Shown here piece after piece: positions 35,011 through 43,584 of a stretch of DNA of 64,000 nucleotides (positions are counted from its first letter, which is position 1; every line of letters begins with the position of its first letter). A model generated the notes under the pieces. The model had not been told where the DNA came from. It made no database searches and was given only the letters and a program-made list of their open reading frames with translations. Source of the stretch: Bacteroidia bacterium (lineage in GTDB: Bacteria; Bacteroidota; Bacteroidia; Bacteroidales; Paludibacteraceae). Made by a program: the position numbers and the translations under genes. Location of the stretch: positions 95,503 through 159,502 of the forward strand of contig RZYM01000004.1 in NCBI GenBank assembly GCA_009930305.1, given 5' to 3'.

Positions 35011-35018
35011 GCAAAGAT
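35011..35018 (-). promoter_or_regulatory. rpmE2 promoter -7 element
   Basis: Minus strand TATCTTTG, about 42 bases before the rpmE2 ATG. The following stretch to 35210 shows no gene. Confidence 0.65.
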
Positions 35019-35214
35019 AAGAATAAGAACTTAATTTACAAAATAACTAATACTATTTTTTTTTATAAGTTATATGTTGTAAGTTCAAATAAGAAGTGCG
35101 AAAACAAAAATTATGCACTATTACATAAAAAGGCATTACTTTGTTAAAGAGAGCTTTCACTTGTATAAACACAAAAATATTGGCTTAAATATGAGGTTTG
35201 AAACGAACTTACAT

Positions 35215-35222
35215 TATCTTTG
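35215..35222 (+). promoter_or_regulatory. Promoter -7 element ahead of the hydrolase pseudogene
   Basis: TATCTTTG, a perfect TAnnTTTG match, 27 bases before the pseudogene ATG. Its survival suggests that it now drives the patatin operon downstream. Confidence 0.6.
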
Positions 35223-35248
35223 CAAGAGAAGAATGAATTTTGTTTGGT

Positions 35249-35699
35249 ATGAAAAGATTATTGTCAGCCGTATCTTTTTTTAGTATTTTTAGTAGTTTAT
35301 GCTCAAGTTAAAACAATAGAGTATGCCCAAAGAGACATCTATAAGTTGTATATGGACGTATACAGTCCCAAGGTACAATCTGACGGAATGTGCGTTATAT
35401 ACGCGTTTGGAAGGGCTTTTAAAATGGGTGATAAAACAGATAAGGTAAGCGTATCTTACATAAAAAAATGTCGGAGAACGGAATAACAGCAATAGCCATC
35501 GATACCTATGCACGAAAATATCTCTGAAATAATCCGTTTCTTGAATATTTATGTACGTAATAAAAAAGTAGCAGATTTCGATTTGATTATAAACGAAACG
35601 GCAGTAACAAAACCGATGCTTGATTTTTCAATTCGCTTAGTTGATAAATTGAAAGAAATGAAAATTTCGAAAGAAGCACAACTTCGAATGAGTGGATGA
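35249..35699 (+). pseudogene. Decayed secreted alpha/beta hydrolase (esterase-like)
   Basis: Three reading frames must be joined. It starts at ATG 35249 (MKRLLSAVSFF, a signal peptide). A shift in a run of seven T near 35275-35281 leads to a frame reading VKTIEYAQRDIYKLYMDVYSPK and CVIYAFGRAFKMGDKTDK, like the N-terminus of Bacteroidetes secreted esterases (usually FGGGF in the oxyanion loop). A second shift in a run of seven A near 35462-35468 gives MSENGITAIAIDTYA. The third frame (35508-35699, MHENISEIIRFLNIYV...) looks like a C-terminal helix of the same fold. The middle, with the GxSxG serine, is missing. The two homopolymer shifts could be sequencing errors, but the deletion and the damaged oxyanion loop speak for true decay. 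Confidence 0.65.
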
Positions 35700-35725
35700 A
35701 AATCACGATAATAAACATATAGTTA

Positions 35726-36511
35726 ATGAAAAAAATACCTAAGTATAAAATAGGATTAGCTCTTAGTGGAGGTGGTGTTAAAGGATTTGCCCATGCCGGT
35801 GCGTTCAAGGCATTGGAAGAGTATGGAATAAAACCTCAAATAATTTCAGGGACAAGTGCAGGATCTATTGCCGGTGTGTTATATTCGGCAGGATACAAGC
35901 CTCAAGAAATATACAAAATGTTTCTTAGCAAGGGCTTTAATAATTTTGCCGCACTAACATTGCCTGTATCAGGATTTTTAAATCCATCAAAGTTTGTTGA
36001 GTTTCTTCGTAAGCAAATTAAATACGAAAATCTTGAAGATCTACCAATACCTGTAAAGGTAGTGGCTACCGATTTGGATCATGGTAAAAGTGTTGTGTTT
36101 ACAAAAGGGCATCTTGCCGAAAGAGTTATGGCATCAGCAACCATACCTATTGTTTTTGTACCTACAGAAATAGATGGTGTACACTATGTTGATGGTGGAA
36201 TTTTTTGCAATTTTCCGGTAAGTCCAATACGTGAAGATTGCGAAAAAGTTATAGGAGTAAATGTAAGTCCATTAGTGCCAACAGAATATAAACAGACATT
36301 GGTGGGAATAGCAGAGCGCTCTTACAACTTTATGTTTAGATCAAATACCGTTGAGGAACGTAAAAAATGTGATATTATAATAGAAGTAGCAGATGCTTTA
36401 AAATATGGTACTTTAGATTTGAGCAAAGTAGAAGATATTTACCTTTTGGGCTATGAGTCTATGTTGTGCGAATTGGAGAGAAATAAAGATATTTTGGATG
36501 ATTACCGATAA
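35726..36511 (+). CDS. Patatin-like phospholipase
   Basis: 261 residues with the Ser-Asp dyad of patatins: the oxyanion loop LSGGGVKGFAHAG (about 12-24), the nucleophile elbow GTSAGSIAG (near 41) and the Asp motif VDGGIFCNFP (near 155). No signal peptide, so it is probably cytoplasmic, of the RssA/YchK type. The lipid substrate is unknown. It lies 26 bases after the pseudogene and 12 before the next gene, likely in one transcript driven from the promoter at 35215. Confidence 0.88.
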   Translation: MKKIPKYKIGLALSGGGVKGFAHAGAFKALEEYGIKPQIISGTSAGSIAGVLYSAGYKPQEIYKMFLSKGFNNFAALTLPVSGFLNPSKFVEFLRKQIKYENLEDLPIPVKVVATDLDHGKSVVFTKGHLAERVMASATIPIVFVPTEIDGVHYVDGGIFCNFPVSPIREDCEKVIGVNVSPLVPTEYKQTLVGIAERSYNFMFRSNTVEERKKCDIIIEVADALKYGTLDLSKVEDIYLLGYESMLCELERNKDILDDYR

Positions 36512-36522
36512 AATAGTTATAT

Positions 36523-37767
36523 ATGATTAGAAAAACATTTATAACGCTATTTTTTGTGTGTATTTTTTCAAGTACATACGCAACGATAATTAATGGATTT
36601 GTGTATGACAAACAATCTCTACCGGTTTCTTTTGCCAGTGTTTACCTTAATAATAATCCAACTGTAGGTACAGTAACGGATTCTGAAGGTCATTTTTCTA
36701 TCGAAATTGATAACTATAAGTCCGATGCTTTAGTTATTTCGTTTATCGGATACGAAACTATAAAATACCCTTTGGCTAATTTGCAAGGCAATACAAATTT
36801 GTCTTTTATATTGAAGGAGCAACCTATATTATTGCAAGAAACATTAGTTTCGGCAAGTAATCCTTCAAAAAAAATGACAAAAAGGGATAAGAGGAATATA
36901 CTCAAGGCTGTAAGGAAACGGATGGATGTAGATTTTCCTAATCAACCGTGTAGGTATAAAATAGTTTCGGATTATATTATTTACAATCAAGATGATGTTG
37001 TTGCATTTGAAGAGTTGGTTGGCTCTTTAGTAGAAATTCCTGCTTTGAAACGTAAAAACGGACGTGATTCGATACAGTTGAAAGGCGATATATGTAAGCG
37101 ATATCGCAACCAACAAATGGAAAGTAAATTTAATAATGTAAGTGCTAATATATTAGATGATAAATATAAACAAGTAGCAGGAAAGGTTGATTCTGTTGTG
37201 ATGATTCACAGGACTATGTGGGGCAGTGAAATTCAATGGCTTTTTGATGAATTCATTGGAAATACCTCAAAATGGACTTTTACAGACAAAGGTGATTATA
37301 CTGTGCTTAATTATATTGAAAAGCGAAATTATTTTGGGATATTGATTATTGAACTTAATTTAAGCTATGTGATTGATTCATACTCGTATAGTGTGAAAAA
37401 ATTATCACAAGACATGATTGTTAAGGCAAATATCCCATTTGGATATAAATTGTCGAAAGAGCAATTAGCTGTATTTAATGTGCTTAATATCGGCGAAAAT
37501 GAAATAGAAAAATTCAGATTAAAAACAGTTGATACTCGCATCAAACGAAATATTATATATAAAAGTACTGACACACGTGTAGTTGTATCTGAAAAGAATG
37601 TTGAACTGAAATCAAAGATAAGTGATAAAAACGGTAAAGGAATGAATATTCACAGTACGGCTGCAATAAAGGTATTGTCAACCGAAACTTCGCCGCGAAT
37701 ATATACTGCTTCAGAAATGAAACGTCCGATTCCGATTAAAAACATGAATTTATCGGACTTAAAATGA
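36523..37767 (+). CDS. Secreted protein with carboxypeptidase-regulatory-like domain
   Basis: 414 residues. A signal peptide (MIRKTFITLFFVCIFSSTYA) is followed by a CarboxypepD_reg-like beta-sandwich (about 22-105: INGFVYDKQSLPVSFASVYL, GTVTDSEGHFSIEI, VISFIGYE), the domain that starts many SusC-like receptors. There is no plug or barrel after it. The remainder (110-414) is a soluble region of unknown function, resembling surface or periplasmic proteins with this head. Function is unknown. Confidence 0.75.
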   Translation: MIRKTFITLFFVCIFSSTYATIINGFVYDKQSLPVSFASVYLNNNPTVGTVTDSEGHFSIEIDNYKSDALVISFIGYETIKYPLANLQGNTNLSFILKEQPILLQETLVSASNPSKKMTKRDKRNILKAVRKRMDVDFPNQPCRYKIVSDYIIYNQDDVVAFEELVGSLVEIPALKRKNGRDSIQLKGDICKRYRNQQMESKFNNVSANILDDKYKQVAGKVDSVVMIHRTMWGSEIQWLFDEFIGNTSKWTFTDKGDYTVLNYIEKRNYFGILIIELNLSYVIDSYSYSVKKLSQDMIVKANIPFGYKLSKEQLAVFNVLNIGENEIEKFRLKTVDTRIKRNIIYKSTDTRVVVSEKNVELKSKISDKNGKGMNIHSTAAIKVLSTETSPRIYTASEMKRPIPIKNMNLSDLK

Positions 37768-37791
37768 TGGCTTTTAAATATTATTGAGATT

Positions 37792-38961
37792 ATGAAATAC
37801 AATTTTGATGAGTTAATTGATAGAAATAATACAAATGCTTATAAATTAGAATTGCGTAAGAAAGTGTTTGGCTCAGATGATGTTTTGCCTTTGTGGGTAG
37901 CAGATATGGATTTTAGAACACCTGATTTTATTTTAGATGCCATAAAAAAACGTTGTGAGCATCCTGTTTTAGGATACACGGTACAAAGTGATGTTTTCTA
38001 TGACGATTTGCAGAAATGGTTGTTGAATCAACATAATTGGAAGGTTGAAAAACAACATATAGGATTCTTGGGTGGAATAGTTCCCGGAATAGCATACGCA
38101 GTAAATGCTTTGACAAATCCTGACGAAGAGGTGTTAGTTCAAACTCCTGTATATCCACCTTTTTTTGCAAGTCCTATGCATAATGGTAGGAAAGTTTTAT
38201 ATAATCAACTTATAGAGAGAAATGGACGTTATGAAATGGATTTTGATGGGTTGGAATCACTGATAACGGATAAGACAAAACTTATGATACTATGCAATCC
38301 GCATAACCCAGGTGGGAGAGTTTGGGATAGGGAATCTTTAATGAAAATTGCTCGGATATGTGTTAAACACGGAATTATTGTAGTGTCTGATGAGATCCAT
38401 TCGGATATGTGTTTAAAAGGGTACAATCACATTCCTTTTGCGTCTATTTCTGATGAAGCATCATCATGCTCTATAACATTTGTAGCTCCTACTAAAACAT
38501 TTAATATGCCCGGATTGACAAGTTCTGCATATATCATATCTAATCCTAATTTAAGAGCTCGTTTTTTTGATTTCTTGTATAGAATGGAGCTCACCACTAC
38601 ATTAAATCCGATAACTATGGCGGCTACTCATGCAGCTTATTCGTTGGGTGATGAGTGGAGAAAGCAGATGTTAGATTATGTAGAGGCTAATTTGGATTAT
38701 GTAATATCCGAAATGGCTGTGAAGATGCCTTTAATAAAACCGATGAGGCCGCAAGCATCATTTCTATTGTGGTTAGATTTTTCTGCCTATGGCTTGTCTT
38801 CTGATGAGTTAGAACATAAGATGGTTAATGAAGCTAAGCTTGCTCTTAATAAAGGGACTTCATTTGGATTAGGAGGTGAACAGTATTTTCGTATGAATGT
38901 AGCTACTCCGCGTGCTGTTTTAGAAGAAGCTATAAAGCGTATGGAATCGGTATTTGCTTAA
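37792..38961 (+). CDS. MalY/PatB-type cystathionine beta-lyase (PLP aminotransferase class I/II)
   Basis: 389 residues, typical of PatB/MalY. The N-terminal LPLWVADMDFRTPDFI is the family signature. The PLP lysine lies in APTKTFNMPGLTSS (near 234), the PLP-phenol contact Asp-Glu-Ile-His in VVSDEIHSDM (near 200), and the carboxylate Arg in QYFRMNVATPRAVLEEAI near the C-terminus. It probably cleaves cystathionine or cysteine S-conjugates to homocysteine/thiols, pyruvate and ammonia. It follows the secreted protein by 24 bases. Confidence 0.88.
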   Translation: MKYNFDELIDRNNTNAYKLELRKKVFGSDDVLPLWVADMDFRTPDFILDAIKKRCEHPVLGYTVQSDVFYDDLQKWLLNQHNWKVEKQHIGFLGGIVPGIAYAVNALTNPDEEVLVQTPVYPPFFASPMHNGRKVLYNQLIERNGRYEMDFDGLESLITDKTKLMILCNPHNPGGRVWDRESLMKIARICVKHGIIVVSDEIHSDMCLKGYNHIPFASISDEASSCSITFVAPTKTFNMPGLTSSAYIISNPNLRARFFDFLYRMELTTTLNPITMAATHAAYSLGDEWRKQMLDYVEANLDYVISEMAVKMPLIKPMRPQASFLLWLDFSAYGLSSDELEHKMVNEAKLALNKGTSFGLGGEQYFRMNVATPRAVLEEAIKRMESVFA

Positions 38962-38973
38962 TAGTCAGATCTT

Positions 38974-39549
38974 ATGAAAACTATATTATATATACATGGT
39001 TTCAATTCGGCAGGCGGTGGAACAAAAAGTGAGTTGCTTCATGTTGCTTTGCCTAAATACAAGATATTAAGTCCTACATTTGATTATAAAAATTTTGATG
39101 CTGCGGTTAAGCTGCTTAATTCGTTGATGAAGGTCAATCGACCGGATGTTGTTGTAGGGACATCACTTGGTGGATTCTTAGCCATGTATGCAGGTTATAA
39201 ATATAATGCAAAGTGCATCATTATAAATCCTACCACTCATCCTTCCGAAACACTAGCTAGATTTGTTGGTGAAAATAAAAATTTATTGACCAAGCAGAAA
39301 TATATGTTTACCGAGTCTGATTTATCTAAATATAAGGATTTTGAAGACAAGGAGTTTAAACAAATTTCTCTTATTGACGAAAAAACTCATTTTTTACTAT
39401 CTAATGATGATGAATTGTTGGGCGATCATCATTATCTGGAGCAAAAATATTTTTCGTGTAAGCATTTCTCTTATTTTGATGGATACGGACATAGGTTTAC
39501 AAGTACCAAACCTATTGTTGCAGCTATAGAAAATTTATTGGGGAAATAA
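38974..39549 (+). CDS. YqiA/YcfP-family alpha/beta hydrolase
   Basis: 191 residues. The oxyanion region ILYIHGFNSAGGGTKSELL lies at the N-terminus, the nucleophile elbow GTSLGGFLAMYAG near residue 63, an Asp-containing loop LLSNDDELLGDHHYLEQ near 140 and the catalytic His in YGHRFTS near 172. The triad is therefore complete. The YqiA group are small esterases of poorly known physiological substrate. It is the last gene of the block before tRNA-Asp. Confidence 0.82.
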   Translation: MKTILYIHGFNSAGGGTKSELLHVALPKYKILSPTFDYKNFDAAVKLLNSLMKVNRPDVVVGTSLGGFLAMYAGYKYNAKCIIINPTTHPSETLARFVGENKNLLTKQKYMFTESDLSKYKDFEDKEFKQISLIDEKTHFLLSNDDELLGDHHYLEQKYFSCKHFSYFDGYGHRFTSTKPIVAAIENLLGK

Positions 39550-39585
39550 TATAAGCATATTATTTCGTGATAATTATAAAAGCAA

Positions 39586-39617
39586 AAAAGTCAGTAAATT
39601 TTTATTTACTGACTTTT
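39586..39617. terminator. Bidirectional terminator between the hydrolase gene and tRNA-Asp
   Basis: AAAAGTCAGTAAA (39586-39598) pairs with TTTACTGACTTTT (39605-39617) around a 6-base loop. It serves the hydrolase gene and the tRNA on the opposite strand. Confidence 0.85.
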
Positions 39618-39625
39618 AATTGTTG

Positions 39626-39699
39626 CGGTGTGGATGGGGCTCGAACCCACGACCTCCGCCGTGACAGGGCGGCATTCTAACCAGCTGAACTACCACACC
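39626..39699 (-). tRNA. tRNA-Asp (anticodon GTC)
   Basis: 74 bases. The acceptor stem GGTGTGG/CCACACC is perfect with discriminator G, as expected for Asp. The anticodon stem-loop GCCGCCCTGTCACGGCGG presents GTC, and the T-arm GTGGGTTCGAGCCCCAT is canonical. CCA is not encoded (CAA follows). A TATCTTTG promoter element is at 39727-39734 on the minus strand. Confidence 0.97.
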
Positions 39700-39726
39700 A
39701 AACAGCTTGATTTCTCAAATGCGATG

Positions 39727-39734
39727 CAAAGATA
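39727..39734 (-). promoter_or_regulatory. tRNA-Asp promoter -7 element
   Basis: Minus strand TATCTTTG, 28 bases upstream of the tRNA 5' end. Confidence 0.65.
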
Positions 39735-39797
39735 AGACAAATAATTGATATACAAAATACAGTATGATATTTTTTTGAATTTTATATCAAAAAAGAA

Positions 39798-40355
39798 TCA
39801 GCCAACTACAACAAAGAACTCGTCTGTATGTTCGTAATGGAATACAAAATCTTTATTAATAGAATCTTTATGGACTAAAACTCTTACATTACCATTTTCG
39901 GCATTATGTACATAAAAGTCTTTTTTAAAGTCAATTCCACTTAATCCTGCTTTTTTATACATGGCCTCCTTGGCGCACCAACATAAAAGAGTATAATCAC
40001 ATTCTGTAAATTGATTTGTGCTGCGTGCTGCATCAATCTCGGATTCGCTCATAAAACGTTCTTGTATACGCAGTACTCGTTCGCCTTTGTATTCAATGTC
40101 TATTCCTATAGGATTATTATCGTGTATAGCTGCAGTAATGTAATTTTTAGTATGGCTGATGCTGATTTCGCATTGTTTATTTTTTACAAAAGGCTTTCCT
40201 GATGGTAGATGATCAATTATAATATCTTCATTGCATAGGAGTTCGATTAGTTTTTCCCCTAATTGTTTCTCTTGATCTCTGACATTCAATGCTGACTCTT
40301 CCATTTTCCATACTATGAAATGGATATCATTGATATATTCGTCTTTTATCAACAT
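39798..40355 (-). CDS. 4'-phosphopantetheinyl transferase (Sfp/AcpT superfamily)
   Basis: 185 residues of the two-repeat type. The Mg2+-binding site is visible as IGIDIEYKGERV (near 98) and the catalytic WCAKEAMYKKAG near 137; the N-terminal SGKPFVKNKQCEISISHTK is also typical. It transfers the phosphopantetheine arm of CoA to carrier proteins: candidates here are AcpP (29 kb) and the ACP of the polyene cluster (53 kb). It is the third gene of gldE-gldD-PPTase, 4 bases after gldD. Confidence 0.9.
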   Translation of the reverse strand: MLIKDEYINDIHFIVWKMEESALNVRDQEKQLGEKLIELLCNEDIIIDHLPSGKPFVKNKQCEISISHTKNYITAAIHDNNPIGIDIEYKGERVLRIQERFMSESEIDAARSTNQFTECDYTLLCWCAKEAMYKKAGLSGIDFKKDFYVHNAENGNVRVLVHKDSINKDFVFHYEHTDEFFVVVG

Positions 40356-40359
40356 TTAG

Positions 40360-40923
40360 TTACTGCCATTTTGTGGTTTCCATGATGCGAATTACATCAT
40401 CTTTTATGTAGTTTACAACAGGTGCTAATGAATCTTTATTTGGTCTGTTATTAAAATACAAGGCTCCTCTTAGAAAATTTTTTGTACTATCTGTTAGAAC
40501 AAATTGTATCGAAGAAGCAGTATTCCCCCTTATCTCGTATAAGATACCATAAACATTATTATTAGTATTTTCAAAAGGTTCCTCTGTTATTGCATCAGCC
40601 TTGATTGAATGCTTGTACACGAAGGTACGTGAATCCTCACTTATTTCATAAAAGTTGTTTTTGATAGGAGTATAGCTGCAATAAATACGTGCATTGTATT
40701 GAGGATAAACTATGTCGAACCAATCATTATTATTGCGAGTTATTATACGAGCAATATTTGATGGATATTCAAAAATGTATGGTTTAGTACTATCCGATTT
40801 TGTGTATTGCTTTTCGTTTAGTTTTATCCGAAAATAAGCTCTTGGCAGTGGGGTATATTGCTGGCATGAACTAAGCATCAATAAAAAGAGTATGGCTATG
40901 ATTATATATTTATTCTTCTTCAT
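40360..40923 (-). CDS. gldD: Gliding/type IX secretion lipoprotein GldD
   Basis: 187 residues. A lipoprotein signal peptide ends at the lipobox MLSSC (Cys near 20), followed by the GldD hallmark PLPRAYFRIKLNEKQY. GldD is needed for gliding in Flavobacterium and its homologues occur with type IX secretion. It overlaps gldE by 14 bases, the same gldE-gldD order as in gliding Bacteroidetes. Whether this organism glides cannot be said; the window shows secretion substrates. Confidence 0.9.
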   Translation of the reverse strand: MKKNKYIIIAILFLLMLSSCQQYTPLPRAYFRIKLNEKQYTKSDSTKPYIFEYPSNIARIITRNNNDWFDIVYPQYNARIYCSYTPIKNNFYEISEDSRTFVYKHSIKADAITEEPFENTNNNVYGILYEIRGNTASSIQFVLTDSTKNFLRGALYFNNRPNKDSLAPVVNYIKDDVIRIMETTKWQ

Positions 40924-42202
40924 ATTCTTGCTCGTCTTCAGATTCCGGTTTTGGTAGTATGCTTAGTTTGATGCTTTTAATACGACGCTTGTCGGCAGAT
41001 ACAATTTTAAAATGATAATTTTTGTATGTAATTTCTGCTTCTTGAGGTGGAATCTCACCCTGCAACTCCAAGATTAGACCGGCTAATGTTTCGGCTTCCC
41101 CAATTATCTTTTCGAAATCTTGTTTATCAATTCCCTCGATTCTAAAAAAGTCATTTAATAATATTTTTGCTTCAAATAAGTAATTATTATCGTTGAGTTT
41201 GGCATATAATTGTTCATTGTCATCATATTCGTCATCAATTTCGCCAACTATCTCTTCCAATATATCTTCCATTGTAATTATACCGGCTGTACCTCCAAAC
41301 TCATCAACCACAATGGCGATATGAGTTTTATTCTTCTGAAAATCTTCTAAAAGTACATTAATGTGTTTTGTCTGTGGTACAAAATATGCTTTTCTTATTA
41401 ATTTTTGCCATATAAAGTTAGGCTCGTTTATGTGTGAAAGCAAATCTTTAATGTACAAGATGCCACGTATACTATCTATATTTTCATGGAATACAGGCAT
41501 TCTCGAATATTCATTAGTATTGATTAAATCAATTATTTCCTGATATGTTGCTGTATCATCGATTGCAACGACATCAACTCTTGCCGTCATTGCTGAGGCT
41601 GCATTTATGTCTCCAAATTTAATGATCCCCTCTAAAATTTCCTTGTCTTCACGAATTTCATCAGAGGTAATTTCGAATGCCTGTGACAGATCATTAATTG
41701 TAATAGCTTGTTTATTATGCTTTTCCAAACGTGTTACTTTTTTTGCAGGCTTTACCATTAACCATGTTATAGGGTATAATAGTTTTTCGATTATGTGTAA
41801 AGGTCTGGCCGCAAAACGAACAAATTTTAGAGAATAATTTGCTGCGTATATTTTAGGTATATTCTCTCCAAACAATAATAAAATAAATGTGATGAGAACA
41901 GTTTCAACCAAAAATGCTAATATTGGTTTACTAGAAAAATCAAACAAGTTCAGCATCAATTTTGATGTTAGAATAACGATGCCAACATTTACCAGGTTAT
42001 TGGTAATTAAGATTGAAGACAGCAGTCTGTCGGGTGATTCTTTTAATTTAAGAACTAACAGATCGGTAGGCATATTCCTATTTTCTAAAGCCTCAATGTC
42101 TTTGGGCCTTAGTGAAAAATAAGCCATTTCTGATGCTGATGCAAATGCAGAGCACAACATCAGTAAAATAATGACACAAATTAGAACGATATTTACAATC
42201 AT
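40910..42202 (-). CDS. gldE: GldE-type membrane protein (CNNM, CBS pair, CorC domain)
   Basis: 430 residues. An N-terminal DUF21/CNNM domain with about four helices (1-140), two CBS domains (about 195-320, with MTARVDVVAIDD and VVDEFGGTAGIITMEDILEEIVGEI) and a C-terminal CorC/HlyC domain (335-415). The family includes putative Mg2+/Co2+ transporters; the neighbouring gldD identifies it as GldE. A minus-strand TATTTTTG promoter element stands at 42225-42232. Confidence 0.88.
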   Translation of the reverse strand: MIVNIVLICVIILLMLCSAFASASEMAYFSLRPKDIEALENRNMPTDLLVLKLKESPDRLLSSILITNNLVNVGIVILTSKLMLNLFDFSSKPILAFLVETVLITFILLLFGENIPKIYAANYSLKFVRFAARPLHIIEKLLYPITWLMVKPAKKVTRLEKHNKQAITINDLSQAFEITSDEIREDKEILEGIIKFGDINAASAMTARVDVVAIDDTATYQEIIDLINTNEYSRMPVFHENIDSIRGILYIKDLLSHINEPNFIWQKLIRKAYFVPQTKHINVLLEDFQKNKTHIAIVVDEFGGTAGIITMEDILEEIVGEIDDEYDDNEQLYAKLNDNNYLFEAKILLNDFFRIEGIDKQDFEKIIGEAETLAGLILELQGEIPPQEAEITYKNYHFKIVSADKRRIKSIKLSILPKPESEDEQEYEEE

Positions 42203-42224
42203 AAATAGAAGTCAATTTAGTTTA

Positions 42225-42232
42225 CAAAAATA
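42225..42232 (-). promoter_or_regulatory. gldE promoter -7 element
   Basis: Minus strand TATTTTTG, 23 bases before the gldE ATG. Confidence 0.5.
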
Positions 42233-42377
42233 CAACATTTAGTTGAATTTATAAGGCGATTCAACATTTCAGTTGCTTTTTAGTGAGGATTAATCAAATC
42301 TTAAAAAAGAATATAGCTCTTAGGTCTGATAAAAAGCTAATTCTTTGAATATTTGTACACAAAGTAGTTTTTTTTAG

Positions 42378-42385
42378 TACCTTTG
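42378..42385 (+). promoter_or_regulatory. queD operon promoter -7 element
   Basis: TACCTTTG matches TAnnTTTG, with TTTG at 42352-42355. Transcription should start near 42391, giving a structured leader of about 110 bases. Confidence 0.65.
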
Positions 42386-42390
42386 CAGTC

Positions 42391-42482
42391 AGACAGTTCG
42401 TTTAGACCATCCTGTCTTTAAAAAAAACCAGGCTTGTAATATGAAGGTTTGTTTCAAAACTTACAAGGTGGTGGAACAAACC
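42391..42482 (+). promoter_or_regulatory. Structured leader upstream of queD (RNA switch candidate)
   Basis: Three stems can be drawn. P1: AGACAG (42391-42396) with CTGTCT (42412-42417) around a 15-base loop, followed by an A8 tail. P2: CTTGTAA (42433-42439) with TTACAAG (42461-42467). P3: GGTTTGTT (42446-42453) with AACAAACC (42475-42482). The left arm of P3 is inside the P2 loop, so P2 and P3 form either a pseudoknot or alternative folds. P1 plus the A-rich tail recalls a preQ1-I riboswitch, but I could not find its second helix. The location before a queuosine operon makes ligand control plausible. Confidence 0.45.
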
Positions 42483-42499
42483 ATTTTATTTGTAATAGT

Positions 42500-42925
42500 A
42501 TGTTTGTTATTAAAAACGAAATTCAATTTGATACAGCTCATTTTTTGAGTGGATACGAAGGTAAATGTGCCAATATTCATGGGCATCGTTACAGATTGAT
42601 TGTATCTATACGTTGCGAAACATTGCATAAGGATGGTCATTTAAGAGGGATGGTTGATGATTTCGGTTCAATTAAAAGTATTTTGAAAGAGGTAGAACTT
42701 TTTTTTGACCATAAAATGTTAGTTGAAGATAACGAAGACGGGCGCAAAGTAAAAGAATCTTTGTGTGCATTACCAAATAATTTCGCTGTGTTATGTTTGC
42801 CATTCAGACCGACATGCGAAGAAATGGCGCGTTACATTTACAAAATGTTGTATCAAAAAGGTTTGGCTGTTAGTGAGGTTGAATTGTTTGAAACTCCAAC
42901 AAATAGCTGTATATATTTTGAGTGA
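42500..42925 (+). CDS. queD: 6-carboxytetrahydropterin synthase QueD
   Basis: First pterin-converting step toward queuosine: dihydroneopterin triphosphate to 6-carboxytetrahydropterin. 141 residues. The zinc histidines and catalytic Cys are visible in FDTAHFLSGYEGKCANIHGHRYRL (about 10-33), followed by the second signature FGSIKSILKEVELFFDHKML near 58 and the C-terminal PTCEEMARYIYKML. The start MFVIKNEIQFD at 42500 fits the family; a longer frame would start inside the leader. It overlaps queE. Confidence 0.93.
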   Translation: MFVIKNEIQFDTAHFLSGYEGKCANIHGHRYRLIVSIRCETLHKDGHLRGMVDDFGSIKSILKEVELFFDHKMLVEDNEDGRKVKESLCALPNNFAVLCLPFRPTCEEMARYIYKMLYQKGLAVSEVELFETPTNSCIYFE

Positions 42926-43581
42926 TGGCAGAATTTAATGTCATAGAAAAATTTGTGTCAATAGACGGCGAGGGTCCTACAGCAGGATCATTGTCGGTAT
43001 TTATACGTTTTGCCAATTGTAATTTGAGATGCGTTTGGTGTGATACCTCTTATGCTTGGGAGTGTGATCCTAAAACAGAAAAACTCACAGCTATAGAAAT
43101 AGTTAAGTATATTAAACAAACAGGAGTTAAACATATAACTTTGACAGGTGGAGAGCCTTTGATACAGAAAAATTTGATAAGTCTTTTGGCTATGCTGTCT
43201 GATTACGAGATTCATATTGAGACAAATGGCTCATTAGATATTCATAAATTCAGATTAGGTGATAACGTGCATTTTGTTGTCGATTATAAACTGCCTGACA
43301 GTGGTATGGAAGATAAAATGTATTTGTCTAATTTGACGGCTGTAAAATCTAAAGATGCTTATAAGTTTGTAATTGCGTCAAAGAAAGATTTGGACAAAGC
43401 AATAGAAATAGTTAGAGCATATCGTTTAGATGAAATTACTCAAGTGTATTTTAGTGCTGTTTTTGATAAAATGGATCCAGCTGATATAATTGAGGTGATG
43501 AAAGAAGAACACTTAAATAGAATAAAGTTGCAATTACAATTGCATAAATTCATATGGAACAAAAATAAACGGGGAGTATAA
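42925..43581 (+). CDS. queE: 7-carboxy-7-deazaguanine synthase QueE (radical SAM)
   Basis: Ring-contraction step of queuosine synthesis using S-adenosylmethionine. 218 residues. The [4Fe-4S] cysteines lie in FANCNLRCVWCDTSYAW (about 30-46), CxxxCxxC-type spacing, preceded by DGEGPTAG, the QueE signature; the SAM-binding TGGEPL lies near 74. The ATG at 42925 overlaps the queD TGA (TGATG); a GTG one codon earlier is an alternative start. Confidence 0.93.
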   Translation: MAEFNVIEKFVSIDGEGPTAGSLSVFIRFANCNLRCVWCDTSYAWECDPKTEKLTAIEIVKYIKQTGVKHITLTGGEPLIQKNLISLLAMLSDYEIHIETNGSLDIHKFRLGDNVHFVVDYKLPDSGMEDKMYLSNLTAVKSKDAYKFVIASKKDLDKAIEIVRAYRLDEITQVYFSAVFDKMDPADIIEVMKEEHLNRIKLQLQLHKFIWNKNKRGV

Positions 43582-43584
43582 GAA

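Noticed and set aside
42391..42432. A firm preQ1-I riboswitch call for the first hairpin before queD
   Set aside because: The loop is 15 bases, longer than usual, and no second helix between loop and A-rich tail could be drawn; kept only as a candidate.
42441..42545. A leader-peptide-like frame (MKVCFKTYKVVEQ...) in the queD leader
   Set aside because: It runs past the queD start in another frame, has no residue bias and no stop before the gene.
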